Source: Actinomycetota bacterium (GTDB lineage: Bacteria > Actinomycetota > Actinomycetes > Actinomycetales > Microbacteriaceae). From it: a DNA stretch of 64,000 nt. The notes under the pieces are model-generated. The model saw nothing but the letters and a program-made list of their open reading frames with translations. It had not been told where the DNA came from and did no database searches. Below are positions 23,105 through 33,104 of the stretch, in pieces. Made by a program: the position numbers and the translations under genes. How positions within the stretch are numbered: position 1 is the stretch's first letter; the number at the start of each line of letters is the position of its first letter. Location of the stretch: contig WLDG01000001.1 of the NCBI GenBank assembly GCA_009704945.1, forward strand, positions 83,631 through 147,630, in the 5' to 3' direction.

Positions 23105-23998
23105 TTAGTTTGTTTTCTCCACATCGGAGTTAGCTGAAGATTTGATATCCGCAACAGGTTCTCTGTTTGGAAGCCAAATCGAGGGTTCTAAGCCAGGGTG
23201 GCGGCGCGATTGAACCAAGAAGAGGATTATGCCCAAGGTCAATCCGATCAGCGCTGACCAGATATTTAGTCTCAACCCAAGAATAATCTCACTTGGGTCA
23301 ATTCTGATAGCTTCGACCCAGATTCTTCCAAGTGAATATATGCCTAGGTATAGGGCAAAAACCTTGCCCCACTGCAGATTTAGCCTGCTGGCAAGGAGCA
23401 AAAGCAAAGCCGCACCTGCGAAGTTCCAGATCATTTCGTATAAAAATGTGGGGTGAAACAGTAATCCCTCTGGCAGCCCCACGGGGTAAGCGGGGTTGGT
23501 AATTGGGATTTGCAGACCCCATGGCAGTGTCGTTGGTAAGCCGAAAAGCTCTTGGTTAAAGTAATTACCCATTCGACCAATGCCCTGAGCTATCAACAGG
23601 CCAGGTGCAATGGCATCGGCAACTGTCAAAAATCTCAGGCCTAACTGACGGGTTGCAATGTAGACACCTACGGCACCAAAGGAAATTGCGCCATAAATAG
23701 CTAGGCCGCCTTCCCAAATTCGCAGAGTTGCTAGCAAATCCGCACCCTCATAGAAGTAATCATTTGGATGAGTGACTACGTGGAAAAAACGACCCCCGAT
23801 TATTCCAAATGGAACCGCCCAGAGAGCGATGTCGAGCATGCTTCCCCTAACGGCACCTCGCTTTGAAAGCTTCCAATCGGCCAGCCAGGTTGCGACAGCT
23901 ATTCCAGTGAGAATGAAGAGTGCATAAAAATGAATTCGGAACATCCCTAGGTCGATGTATGAGACCTCAGGGGATGGAATTCCAACGGTTTCTAGCAT
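23105..23998 (-). CDS. lgt: Phosphatidylglycerol-prolipoprotein diacylglyceryl transferase
   Basis: Polytopic; GRFFHVVTHPNDYFYEG...RIWEGGLAIYGA, GRMGNYFNQELFG. Confidence 0.96.
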   Translation of the reverse strand: MLETVGIPSPEVSYIDLGMFRIHFYALFILTGIAVATWLADWKLSKRGAVRGSMLDIALWAVPFGIIGGRFFHVVTHPNDYFYEGADLLATLRIWEGGLAIYGAISFGAVGVYIATRQLGLRFLTVADAIAPGLLIAQGIGRMGNYFNQELFGLPTTLPWGLQIPITNPAYPVGLPEGLLFHPTFLYEMIWNFAGAALLLLLASRLNLQWGKVFALYLGIYSLGRIWVEAIRIDPSEIILGLRLNIWSALIGLTLGIILFLVQSRRHPGLEPSIWLPNREPVADIKSSANSDVEKTN

Positions 23999-24002
23999 TG
24001 CT

Positions 24003-24782
24003 TTAGTCTAGGCCACGAGCTAATTCATTCACCTTGGCTCGCAGGCCTTCTAGGCCACCTTGCTCATATGCCTTGATAAATGCTGTTCCCACGATTGCTC
24101 CATCTGCGTAGGAGTTAACCTCCCTCACCTGTTCAAGCGTAGACACTCCAACACCAACACAGGCGGGTCTATTACTGAACATACGTATCCTGTCAACGAC
24201 CGAGCGGGCTAGCGCGTCTAGCTGTGCCCTCTCCCCGGTTATCCCCATAGTTGAAACTGCGTAAACGAAACCGCGAGAACTTTCAGCTGCTAGGTTTACG
24301 CGCTCCTCGCTGCTACTTGGAGCAGCGAGAAAGACTCTCTCCAGGCCAAGATTTTGACTGATCTCAATCCATTCCGCAGCTTCATCGGGAATCAAATCGG
24401 GGGTGATTATCCCTTGTGCACCTGCTTCCTTTAGGTCCTGAGCGAACCGCTCCAAACCATAGGAAACAATTGGGTTCCAATAACTCATGACTAGCATTGG
24501 CACTGTAGATTGCGAGCGAATTGATCTAACAATTTCGAACACGTTCTTGAGCTTGAAACCATTGCTCAGCGCTTGCTCGGTGGCTTTTTGAATTACAGGT
24601 CCATCCATGACAGGGTCGGAATACGGAATACCGATTTCGAGAACGCTGCAACCATCTTGGGCCATTGCAATAAGTGCATTAGCCGAATCTTCAACCGTAG
24701 GGTACCCCGCCGGAAAATAACCTATGAGATTACCCAGTCCCTTGCTCTTGCGCTCTCGCAGCAAACTCTCAACCGAAATCAA
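24003..24782 (-). CDS. trpA: Tryptophan synthase alpha chain
   Basis: [25 protein letters not shown]. Confidence 0.97.
   Translation of the reverse strand: MISVESLLRERKSKGLGNLIGYFPAGYPTVEDSANALIAMAQDGCSVLEIGIPYSDPVMDGPVIQKATEQALSNGFKLKNVFEIVRSIRSQSTVPMLVMSYWNPIVSYGLERFAQDLKEAGAQGIITPDLIPDEAAEWIEISQNLGLERVFLAAPSSSEERVNLAAESSRGFVYAVSTMGITGERAQLDALARSVVDRIRMFSNRPACVGVGVSTLEQVREVNSYADGAIVGTAFIKAYEQGGLEGLRAKVNELARGLD
24005..24010 (-). promoter_or_regulatory. Candidate leaderless promoter -10 of lgt, inside trpA 3' end
   Basis: TAGACT-AAAGCA-ATG, no SD. Confidence 0.5.
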
Positions 24783-25975
24783 AGTAACCCAAAGTACCTT
24801 CCCGCAGTTTCCATGTCCTTGTCGCCCCTGCCGGAAAGATTGACTACAACGCTTGATCCTTTTGGAAGAACTGAACTAAGGTGGCTAATTCCAGCGAGAG
24901 CATGCGCAGTCTCAATCGCGGGAATGATGCCCTCAGTCCTTGACAACAAACGCATCGCTTCCATGGCCTCGCTGTCTTTGATGCCCAGATAATTCGCGCG
25001 CCCTAAATCCTTAAGAAATGCATGTTCGGGCCCAACGCCTGGATAGTCCAATCCCGCTGAGATGCTGTGACTTTCGAGAGTTTGACCATCTTCATCTTGC
25101 AAAACATATGTCTTGGCACCATGCAATACCCCCGGGGTGCCTTTTGACAAGGTCGCAGCATGCATCAATGTATCTATTCCATCGCCCGCGGCTTCGAAAC
25201 CCCATAATTGCACTGTTGGGTCATCTATGAATCCGTGGAAGATCCCGATCGCGTTCGAACCCCCACCAACACAGGCGGCAACCGCTGCTGGGAGCGAACC
25301 AGTCAGTTCAAGCATTTGCGCTCTGGCTTCATTGCCGATGATCCCATGAAAATCGCGAACCATTGTTGGAAAGGGATGCGGGCCTGCTACGGTGCCAAGT
25401 AAGTAGTGGGTGGTATCAACATTCGCTACCCAGTCCCGCATAGCTTCATTGATAGCATCCTTCAAAGTTCTGGAACCCGTTGTCACCGGCACAACCTCCG
25501 CACCAAGTAACTTCATGCGTGCAACATTGAGCGCTTGTCGTTGGGTGTCAACTTCACCCATGTAGACCACGCATTCCAGGCCGAAATATGCTGCAGCAGT
25601 TGCCGACGCAACGCCGTGTTGGCCGGCACCAGTCTCAGCGATAATTCGAGTCTTACCCATGATTTTTGTCAGGAGAGCCTGACCCATAACATTGTTGATT
25701 TTGTGGCTCCCAGTGTGATTCAGATCTTCTCTTTTCAAGAAGACGCGGAGATCACCAACCGCTGCGGCAAATCTTGAGGCTTCCGTAATAATCGAAGGAC
25801 GACCGGTGTACTGCTTATGAAGGTTTGCTAATTCAGATTGAAATTTCGGATCTTTTCTTGCTGCAAGATAAGTGGCTTCAAGCTCATCCAGGGCTCTTAT
25901 TAGCGGCTCAGGAACAAATCGGCCACCATAGGCGCCAAAGTATGGCCCGATGCCCTCACTTAGCTTTTCACTCAT
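24779..25975 (-). CDS. trpB: Tryptophan synthase beta chain
   Basis: [23 protein letters not shown]. Confidence 0.98.
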   Translation of the reverse strand: MSEKLSEGIGPYFGAYGGRFVPEPLIRALDELEATYLAARKDPKFQSELANLHKQYTGRPSIITEASRFAAAVGDLRVFLKREDLNHTGSHKINNVMGQALLTKIMGKTRIIAETGAGQHGVASATAAAYFGLECVVYMGEVDTQRQALNVARMKLLGAEVVPVTTGSRTLKDAINEAMRDWVANVDTTHYLLGTVAGPHPFPTMVRDFHGIIGNEARAQMLELTGSLPAAVAACVGGGSNAIGIFHGFIDDPTVQLWGFEAAGDGIDTLMHAATLSKGTPGVLHGAKTYVLQDEDGQTLESHSISAGLDYPGVGPEHAFLKDLGRANYLGIKDSEAMEAMRLLSRTEGIIPAIETAHALAGISHLSSVLPKGSSVVVNLSGRGDKDMETAGRYFGLL

Positions 25976-25981
25976 TGGTAA

Positions 25982-25987
25982 ATACTA
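25982..25987 (-). promoter_or_regulatory. Candidate leaderless promoter -10 of trpB, overlapping trpC stop
   Basis: TAGTAT-TTACCA-ATG, no SD. Confidence 0.5.
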
Positions 25988-26758
25988 CGCAACAGAAACA
26001 AATGCGGGTATCAGCTTTTGATAGTCACCTGTCACTAGTGCTTCTCCCACAAGAACTACATCCGCACCCGCTTCTCTGTACCTTCTAACATCCTCAACTG
26101 ACTTAACGGAGGATTCAGCAACCCTGACTACCCCTTCGGGAAGTCTGAGCGCCAAGCGCTCAAAGAGCGTAATGTCGGTTTGAAAGGTCTTTAGATCTCT
26201 GGTGTTGATCCCGATTAGTCGTGACCCAATGTCAAGGGCATCATCAACCTCCGATTCGGAATTTGTTTCAACCAGTGCCGCCATGTTCAACTGGTGCGTG
26301 AACGCAAGCAGGTTCTCAGCTTGAACCTTCGACAAGTGGGAAAGAATGAGTAGAACAAACGAGGCGCCTGCTGCTCTGGCTTCAAGAACTTGGTATTCAG
26401 TTGAGATGAAGTCCTTGCGCAGTGTAGGAATCGAAACCTCCCTGGAGACTGCAACCAAATCATCGAGGCTACCGGCGAAGCCGCTTTCTTCCGTAAGAAC
26501 AGAAACAGCATGCGCTCCGAGTGATTCGTAATCTTTGGCCATCCGACCTGGGTGGGAAATCTCCGCCAAAAACCCACGCGAAGGACTAGCGCGCTTAATC
26601 TCAGCTATTAGCTTGATTCGATCCGACTTGCCTAGGACGCTATAGGCGTCTGGTGGAGGGAGAAGAAGGGATACGGAAGCATCCAGTTCCGAATACGGAA
26701 CCAGCAGCTCTCTTGCTTTAGCGGCTTCGAGCGAAGCCCTAAATAATGATTCAAGCAC
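25985..26758 (-). CDS. trpC: Indole-3-glycerol phosphate synthase
   Basis: LIAEIKRASPSRG, VAESSVKSVEDVRRYREAGADVVLVGEALV. Confidence 0.97.
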   Translation of the reverse strand: MLESLFRASLEAAKARELLVPYSELDASVSLLLPPPDAYSVLGKSDRIKLIAEIKRASPSRGFLAEISHPGRMAKDYESLGAHAVSVLTEESGFAGSLDDLVAVSREVSIPTLRKDFISTEYQVLEARAAGASFVLLILSHLSKVQAENLLAFTHQLNMAALVETNSESEVDDALDIGSRLIGINTRDLKTFQTDITLFERLALRLPEGVVRVAESSVKSVEDVRRYREAGADVVLVGEALVTGDYQKLIPAFVSVA

Positions 26759-26979
26759 TAGTGCTTGGAGTGTTGGCCGCCAACACCATAGCCAGCTTTT
26801 CTAAGGTAATAGCCGACTCCTACACCAAGGAGTGCTAGTCCCGCCGATAGCCAGACCATGATGGCCACATCTAAAAAGAAAAAGAAAGTACCGATACTAA
26901 AAGCAAGAATAATTATTCCCACCGTAACCCAGGCAGCTAGTGAACCGCCGTGACCCGGCTCCTCAATCTCATTGTTCAT
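26758..26979 (-). CDS. HGxxPAAW-like small membrane protein
   Basis: 73 aa with PGHGGSLAAWVTVGIIILAF and a second TM helix; between trpC and a TIGR02234-like protein as in other actinobacteria. Confidence 0.8.
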   Translation of the reverse strand: MNNEIEEPGHGGSLAAWVTVGIIILAFSIGTFFFFLDVAIMVWLSAGLALLGVGVGYYLRKAGYGVGGQHSKH

Positions 26980-26985
26980 AGCTCA

Positions 26986-26991
26986 ATCCTA
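26986..26991 (-). promoter_or_regulatory. Candidate leaderless promoter -10 of HGxxPAAW-like gene/trpC
   Basis: TAGGAT-TGAGCT-ATG, no SD. Confidence 0.55.
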
Positions 26992-26994
26992 CTA

Positions 26995-27465
26995 TCAAGC
27001 CTGCTCCTCCCAGAGACTCCGAGAGTCGGTGTGCTTGATCTTTGCCCGAGGGTCTCTTTTCTGCGGCTTCATAAAAAAAAGAGCCAGAACGGAAATCGAA
27101 GCGATGGCGTTCAACGCCGCAAAAGCCAAATAAAAGCCGTTCTGAGTCGCAAGAGAGGACTCCCCCGCGATTCCAGATATTGACTCTTGAAGAAGAACAC
27201 TTGCAGGGGAAATAGCAAAGTTGGTGCTAAGACTGAGGGCTACCACCAAAGCAAGAGTCATCGAAGCGGCAGCAAGTAGGAAGCGTCTTGCTTTGCCATA
27301 AAGAGAAATTAAGAGCATTAATACTGCCAAGGCAGGCAGTAAGGCTATAAGTTCACTCAGCTCAGCGCCAGTTAGTGATTCGGCCTCTACCACTACCCAA
27401 GGAAAGAGCAAAGTCGTCCAACTAGCACCGATGAACAGTATTACGAGAAAAGTCCACCTATTCAT
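26995..27465 (-). CDS. Trp biosynthesis-associated membrane protein (TIGR02234-like)
   Basis: 156 aa, four predicted TM segments, directly downstream of trpE. Confidence 0.75.
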   Translation of the reverse strand: MNRWTFLVILFIGASWTTLLFPWVVVEAESLTGAELSELIALLPALAVLMLLISLYGKARRFLLAAASMTLALVVALSLSTNFAISPASVLLQESISGIAGESSLATQNGFYLAFAALNAIASISVLALFFMKPQKRDPRAKIKHTDSRSLWEEQA

Positions 27466-28939
27466 TCTTCATCCTGTTTGCTCTTGCGACTGACTTGATG
27501 ACAACTGCTGCTTTGTTGATTGTCTCTCTGTATTCAAGTTCCGGTATCGAGTCAAGTACTATGCCGGCACCCGCTTGGATGTGAGCTATTCCATCCCTGA
27601 CAATTGCAGTTCGAATGGCGATAGCAAGATCAGCCGAACCTGCAAAGTCAAAATACCCGACAACTCCGCCAAAGATTCCTCTGTAACTCGGCTCTAGTTC
27701 CGCAATAATTTCCAAGGCTCGAGGCTTGGGGGCGCCCGAGAGCGTTCCAGCTGGAAAGGTCGCAAATAAGGCGTCTACTGGCGTTTTATCTTGTCGCAAG
27801 GTCCCTTGGACCGTCGATGCTAAATGCATTATGTGTGAAAAGCGATGTACTTGCATAAATTCAGAAACACGCAGGGAATCTGGTTCGCACACTCTGAGCA
27901 AGTCGTTTCGCGCCAAATCTACGAGCATTAGGTGCTCACTGCGTTCCTTTTCATCGTTCAGAAGCTCTTCAGATAGAGCTGCATCTTCAGCAACACCGGT
28001 GCCACGCGGTCTTGAACCAGCAATGGGATGGGTAGTTACCGTTTGCCCGCGAACCTGAACTAGCGCTTCAGGCGAGGAACCCACAATCGCGAACTCGCCG
28101 TACTTGTCATCTAGCCTTAGGAAGTACATGTATGGACTTGGGTTGGCTGCTCGAAGCGCCCGATAAATATCAAGCGCATCACCTTCCAAAGGTTGATCAA
28201 ATCTTTGCGAAATGACCACTTGAAAGACCTCTCCAGCTCGAACAAATCCCTTGGCGGTGTCTACTGAATCGAGGAAAGCCTGCTTGTCCAACTGGGGGTG
28301 AAATTCAGGCTCGGGGGCAATAGCTTCAGAAACGAAGGCCTTCGTACTCTCCCTTAGCGTCTCCTCAAGTTCATCGAGAGACTTGATTGCAGCGGAGTAT
28401 TTTTCACGTAGTGGATGCACATCATCAACAAAGATCAGACTTACCAGAATTACTTCAGAATTCTGATGGTCAATGATTGCAATATCGGAGAATTGCTCAA
28501 ACGAATAGAGAGGCAGTTCATAGTCGATGGTTTTTCTGGCGGGAAGTTTCTCTAAATACTCTGTGAGTCCCCAACTGATAAACCCGACTAAGCCAGAAGC
28601 TAGCGGATATTCCGTCGGAGCACTCTTCCAGCTTTGCTGCAATTGGTTAAGTGCTGCTAGCGGATCCGCATCTAATTCACCAGTGGGAAGCGCCTTGTTA
28701 ATCGACTTCCAGACGATTTCTTCTTCAAAAGACAGATTGCCACGGGACCTTACTCCAACAAACGAGTACCGCCCCCAAACTCCATGTTCAGCGGATTCAA
28801 GTAGAAAGGTCCCTGACCGGTTCCCACACAATTTTGTGTAAACACCGATCGGAGTTTCAGTTCCTGAGAACAGTTTTCGAGTGACTGGGATTACGTTGAA
28901 CTGCTTGGCGAGAGTTGCCGCTTCGTCAAAAGAGATCAT
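27458..28939 (-). CDS. trpE: Anthranilate synthase component I
   Basis: Chorismate-binding domain, TTHPIAGSRPRG, DNLLRV-like DLARNDLLRVCEP, FPAGTLSGAPK. Confidence 0.96.
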   Translation of the reverse strand: MISFDEAATLAKQFNVIPVTRKLFSGTETPIGVYTKLCGNRSGTFLLESAEHGVWGRYSFVGVRSRGNLSFEEEIVWKSINKALPTGELDADPLAALNQLQQSWKSAPTEYPLASGLVGFISWGLTEYLEKLPARKTIDYELPLYSFEQFSDIAIIDHQNSEVILVSLIFVDDVHPLREKYSAAIKSLDELEETLRESTKAFVSEAIAPEPEFHPQLDKQAFLDSVDTAKGFVRAGEVFQVVISQRFDQPLEGDALDIYRALRAANPSPYMYFLRLDDKYGEFAIVGSSPEALVQVRGQTVTTHPIAGSRPRGTGVAEDAALSEELLNDEKERSEHLMLVDLARNDLLRVCEPDSLRVSEFMQVHRFSHIMHLASTVQGTLRQDKTPVDALFATFPAGTLSGAPKPRALEIIAELEPSYRGIFGGVVGYFDFAGSADLAIAIRTAIVRDGIAHIQAGAGIVLDSIPELEYRETINKAAVVIKSVARANRMKNE

Positions 28940-29256
28940 TAGTGATCACCGAAGCAACTGTCAGAGCCTTGGTGGCATGTTGGCCCAAGCGGGGTCACGA
29001 GCGCAAGGACAGAGTCTCTGTCACAGTCAAACGAAATCTCTTCAAGCTGGAGAAAGTTGCCGCTTGTCTCCCCTTTGTGCCAACGGCTGTTGCGTGAACG
29101 AGAAAAAAAGACAAGTTGGCCTAACTCAATGGTCTCCTGCAAAGTCTGTTTGTTTGCGTAGCCAAGCATTAGAACCGTCTTGGTTTTAACATCCTGAACT
29201 ATTACAGGAACGAGCCCTGAGCCATCAAATGCCACTTCATCTAAGCTAAAACTCAT
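28939..29256 (-). CDS. hisI: Phosphoribosyl-AMP cyclohydrolase
   Basis: VLMLGYANKQTLQETIELGQLVFFSRSRNSRWHKGETSGN, CDRDS, CHQGSDSCF. Confidence 0.96.
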   Translation of the reverse strand: MSFSLDEVAFDGSGLVPVIVQDVKTKTVLMLGYANKQTLQETIELGQLVFFSRSRNSRWHKGETSGNFLQLEEISFDCDRDSVLALVTPLGPTCHQGSDSCFGDH

Positions 29257-30011
29257 TGCCTGACCTCTGCACCAATTTCAGAAAGAGCTGACTTAATTTC
29301 TCCTACTGTAAGCGTACCTTCATGGAAAACACTGGCGGCAAGTAAGGCATCTGAGACTCCATCTCCTGCCTCGACAAAATGTTGCAACTTACCGGCACCT
29401 CCTGAAGCAATGATTGGCAGATCAGTAGCTTCTCGAACCAATTTCATTAGGTGCAAATCGAAACCCATCTTGGTTCCATCGGCATCCATTGCGTTGATAA
29501 GCAATTCCCCTGCACCTAAGCCTGTAACACGTTCAGTCCATTCCAACGCGTCTACGCCTGTGGCTTGCGTGCCGCCGTACTTGGTAATTTCATAACCTGA
29601 TGGGGTATTTCCCTTGCGAACGTCCAAGGACGCCACGAGCACTTGTGAGCCAAATTGATCAGCTACGCGACTTATTAGGCTCGGGTCTTCAACGGCTGCC
29701 GAACCAATGGATACCTTGTCCGCACCCCTGGCTAAAAAATCCTCCACATCCCCGGTGCTACGAACTCCCCCACCGACGGTGAGAGGAACAAAAACTTGTT
29801 CCGCACATTGTTCAATAGTTTCAAGAATTGCTAATCTGCCCTCTAATGTGGCGGTAATGTCCAGAAGGGTAATTTCATCTGCACCTTGTGAATAGTAAGT
29901 GCTTGCAAGGTCGACAGGATCCCCGCTATCGCGAATCGATTTGAAATTGACACCCTTCACGACCCTGCCATCCTTAACATCGAGGCAAGGAATGATTCTC
30001 AGCGCTGGCAT
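29253..30011 (-). CDS. hisF: Imidazole glycerol phosphate synthase subunit HisF
   Basis: RIIPCLDVKDGRVVKGVNF. Confidence 0.98.
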   Translation of the reverse strand: MPALRIIPCLDVKDGRVVKGVNFKSIRDSGDPVDLASTYYSQGADEITLLDITATLEGRLAILETIEQCAEQVFVPLTVGGGVRSTGDVEDFLARGADKVSIGSAAVEDPSLISRVADQFGSQVLVASLDVRKGNTPSGYEITKYGGTQATGVDALEWTERVTGLGAGELLINAMDADGTKMGFDLHLMKLVREATDLPIIASGGAGKLQHFVEAGDGVSDALLAASVFHEGTLTVGEIKSALSEIGAEVRQ

Positions 30012-30853
30012 TAAATCCTCGCGGCGTGTAAAGAAGTCACAAGTATTGCCTTGGCTCCAATGTCTGACAGCTCATCCATGATGGCGTTCACCTGAGTGGT
30101 TTTAACAAGTGCACGAACAGCGACCCAGTTTGAATCGGCCAAAGGAGAAATTGTTGGAGACTCTATACCGGGAGTTATCTTGATTGCTTTATCGATGATT
30201 TCTTTCGGGCAGTCATAATCCATAAGCACGTAGTCTCGTGCCACAATGACTCCCTCAATTCGGCGCAGCAACTTTACGCAAGAACCAGACTTTCCTGGCG
30301 ACGCAACAAGTCTCGCCGTAGATTTAAGAATTGAAGGCCCAATAATCTTCAGATTAGCTTTTCGCAGTGTGTTCCCAGTAGAGACTACGTCAGCAATCGC
30401 ATCCGCCACTCCCAACTTGATTGCCGACTCAACTGCTCCATCGAGTGAAACGACATTTGCTGTAACGGACGATTCTACGAGGAACTTGCGAAGCAATGTG
30501 GGATACGCCGTAGCTATCCTCTTCCCCTCCAGATCGGACACTGAACTAACTGTCGAGGTGGAATCAACTGCTAGTCGAAAATTTGATGCTCCAAATCCCA
30601 AGTCTGCTACTACTTCGGCCTTGGAAGTTGAGTCCATTAGCAGATCGTAGCCAGTGATTCCAGCATCAAGGGAGCCTTCCCCGACATACGTGGCTATGTC
30701 ACGCGGTCTCAGATAAAAAAACTCAATCTCGTTGGCTTCATCAACTAGGTGCAGAATCGCGGCATCTCTTCTTGTTGCATAGCCAGCCTCCCGAAGAATA
30801 GAGACGGAGGCCTCCGATAGAATTCCTTTGTTTGGAACAGCAACTCTCAGCAT
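30011..30853 (-). CDS. hisG: ATP phosphoribosyltransferase
   Basis: LRVAVPNKGILSEASVSILREAGY, DAGITGYDLL, long-form HisG C-terminus. Confidence 0.96.
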   Translation of the reverse strand: MLRVAVPNKGILSEASVSILREAGYATRRDAAILHLVDEANEIEFFYLRPRDIATYVGEGSLDAGITGYDLLMDSTSKAEVVADLGFGASNFRLAVDSTSTVSSVSDLEGKRIATAYPTLLRKFLVESSVTANVVSLDGAVESAIKLGVADAIADVVSTGNTLRKANLKIIGPSILKSTARLVASPGKSGSCVKLLRRIEGVIVARDYVLMDYDCPKEIIDKAIKITPGIESPTISPLADSNWVAVRALVKTTQVNAIMDELSDIGAKAILVTSLHAARI

Positions 30854-31116
30854 TAGAGCCTCTCTTCCAGATCCTGTAGTCTTACACCCTTCGACACGAG
30901 AAGAAGCTGAACGTGATAAATCAGCTGCGAGGCTTCCAAGGCTAAAGCTTCCTTGGACTGAAATTCAGCCGCCATCCAAACTTCCGCGGCCTCTTCAACT
31001 ACTTTCTTGCCAATCTCATGGGCACCGGCAGCGAGCAATCGCGCTGAATTACTATCGGGCGGCATTGTTGCAGCAACTTGCTCTAATTGAGAGAAAAGGG
31101 CATTGAAGGACTTCAT
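30853..31116 (-). CDS. hisE: Phosphoribosyl-ATP pyrophosphatase
   Basis: IGKKVVEEAAEVWMAAEFQSKEALALEASQLIYHVQLLLVSKGV. Confidence 0.95.
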   Translation of the reverse strand: MKSFNALFSQLEQVAATMPPDSNSARLLAAGAHEIGKKVVEEAAEVWMAAEFQSKEALALEASQLIYHVQLLLVSKGVRLQDLEERL

Positions 31117-31122
31117 GCGTCT

Positions 31123-31128
31123 AGGTTA
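31123..31128 (-). promoter_or_regulatory. Candidate leaderless promoter -10 of hisE
   Basis: TAACCT-AGACGC-ATG, no SD. Confidence 0.55.
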
Positions 31129-31138
31129 CCCGTAACAA

Positions 31139-31789
31139 CTAGGAATGCGAAGCTGCTCTTCGAAGCGCGCTGATGTTGTCTGATGGAGTTCCTGAACCAA
31201 AAACAGCAATTCCGGCCACAGCGCAATTAGCTCCAAGTTCGGACAGCTTTCCGATGTTCGAGAGATTCACTCCGCCATCAACTTGCAAAATCACGTCACT
31301 CTTCCTTGTGTCAAGGTAACTCCTTGCCTGCGCAATCTTTACAAGGGTCTCTTCCAGCAAGCTTTGACCGCCAAAACCAGGCTCAACGGTCATTATCAAA
31401 AGCATGTCAATCTCATCAAGAAAATCAGTCACAGCGGCAAAAGGAGTTCCAGGTTTTAGGGCGATCCCGACCTTGGCTCCAGAAGCTCTAAGGGTTGAAA
31501 TTAGCTCATGCGGGGATTCGCTAGCTTCGAGATGAAAAGTAATTGAATCAACGCCAAGCTGAGCGTATTTTGGTGCCTCTGAATCCACCTTCTCAATCAT
31601 CAGATGCACATCCAACGGAATGGGTGATACTTGCTGCAGTCTTTTGACTACTGGCAAGCCGATTGTCAGGTTGGGAACGAAATGATTGTCCATAACGTCA
31701 ATGTGTGCAGCATCTGCTGAAGAAATTGCATTCAGTTCATCGGCAAGCTTTGAAAAGTCGGCTGAGAGAATTGAGGGATTGATTTTCAC
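31139..31789 (-). CDS. rpe: Ribulose-phosphate 3-epimerase
   Basis: INPSILSADFSKLADEL, HIDVMDNHFVPNLTIG; GTG start. Confidence 0.97.
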   Translation of the reverse strand: MKINPSILSADFSKLADELNAISSADAAHIDVMDNHFVPNLTIGLPVVKRLQQVSPIPLDVHLMIEKVDSEAPKYAQLGVDSITFHLEASESPHELISTLRASGAKVGIALKPGTPFAAVTDFLDEIDMLLIMTVEPGFGGQSLLEETLVKIAQARSYLDTRKSDVILQVDGGVNLSNIGKLSELGANCAVAGIAVFGSGTPSDNISALRRAASHS

Positions 31790-31793
31790 TTTT

Positions 31794-33104
31794 TTAGCCT
31801 ACCCTTCTAAATCCAGCCATGAACATCGAATCTGTCTCGTGCAAATCCGTCCAAAGCTGAACTGTCTTTCTAGCTTGGTTCAACTCCAAGGTTGGACTAA
31901 TCCCCTTCAGCGTTGGATTTAAATCTATGAGTTCGACCTCAGGGTGTCGAACTAGAGCATCAACCACTTGGCTGTTTGTTTCGGAGATGACTGGCGAGCA
32001 GGTCGAATAGAGCAGAACACCGCCAGGCTTTAGAGCGAAAAGACCTGCGTCTAACAACTCCGTCTGGAGAGCGTTCAACTCAGGAAGCTGATTTGGACTC
32101 TTTCGCCAACGCGACTCGGGTTTACGGCGAATAGAACCTAGTCCGGAACATGGAGCATCAAGAAGCACTGCGTCATAAGAATTTTGGCTTGCACTCTGTC
32201 CAAAATGCTCTAAGACAGACACCCTGTTGTCATGACCTACCGCGTCGCGAACTAGCTTTGCCCGGTGACTAAAAGGTTCAAAACAATCGATCGTTCCTTG
32301 TTGCCCAAGACCGCTCAGCAACACTGCTGATTTCCCGCCAGGTCCCGAGCACATGTCTAGAAAATCAACATTTTTATCAACTAGCTCTAGAAGGGTAAGA
32401 GCAACGAGCTGGGATCCAAAGTCCTGCACTCGTACATCGTGAGAAATCAAGGGTTCAGGATTACCCTCGACAGTAAAACCAATTGGCGAAATTGGCGATT
32501 GCGCTAGACCGGCCTGCTTCAGCCTTCTCATTGCATCAGGCGATAGAGCAGCCAAGTTCACATCAGGCGTCTTGTTGTTTGCAGACAGCAGAAGTGCTAC
32601 ATCGTCCCTTGAATCTAGTGCAAGCGCATCAATAAATGCCCTTATCATCCATGCTGGATGCGATGTTTCAATTGAGAGAGCTTCAATCGAATTGCATTTC
32701 GAACTAGCTTCTTTGACAAGAGATTCAAGACCTGCTCTATCCGCATTGCGAAGAATTGCATTCGTAAATCCAGCCGCCTTTGGCGACTTCTGTTTCACAA
32801 GTTCTACGGTCTCATGTATGGCTGCGTGGCTTGGGATTCGCATCCGAAACAGTTGATGGAAGCCCAAACGAAGAGCTACGCGGACCGAGTCCTCGATCGA
32901 TTTGCCTTGAGCCAAAAAGTCTATGCAAGCGTCATATTGCAGTTGCCATCGCAGAGCCCCATAGGTCAGTTCTTGAATAAGTCCCCTGTCCCCCTCACTC
33001 ACTCCTTTTCTGGATAGGTAGGTGGGAAGCAGAAGATTGATGTAGGAATCATCTCTTTTTACTCTGCTTAACAGATCAGAGGCAAGTGCTCTAGGGTTAG
33101 TCAA
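31794..33104 (-). CDS. rsmB: 16S rRNA m5C methyltransferase RsmB/Sun family
   Basis: NusB-like N-domain plus methyltransferase DMCSGPGGKSAVLLSGL, LLDAPCSGLGSIRRKPESRW; proposed TTG start at 33104 with GGGAG upstream, shorter than the listed ORF. Confidence 0.92.
   Translation of the reverse strand: MTNPRALASDLLSRVKRDDSYINLLLPTYLSRKGVSEGDRGLIQELTYGALRWQLQYDACIDFLAQGKSIEDSVRVALRLGFHQLFRMRIPSHAAIHETVELVKQKSPKAAGFTNAILRNADRAGLESLVKEASSKCNSIEALSIETSHPAWMIRAFIDALALDSRDDVALLLSANNKTPDVNLAALSPDAMRRLKQAGLAQSPISPIGFTVEGNPEPLISHDVRVQDFGSQLVALTLLELVDKNVDFLDMCSGPGGKSAVLLSGLGQQGTIDCFEPFSHRAKLVRDAVGHDNRVSVLEHFGQSASQNSYDAVLLDAPCSGLGSIRRKPESRWRKSPNQLPELNALQTELLDAGLFALKPGGVLLYSTCSPVISETNSQVVDALVRHPEVELIDLNPTLKGISPTLELNQARKTVQLWTDLHETDSMFMAGFRRVG
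31796..31801 (-). promoter_or_regulatory. Candidate leaderless promoter -10 of rpe, overlapping rsmB stop
   Basis: TAGGCT-AAAAAA-GTG, no SD. Confidence 0.5.
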
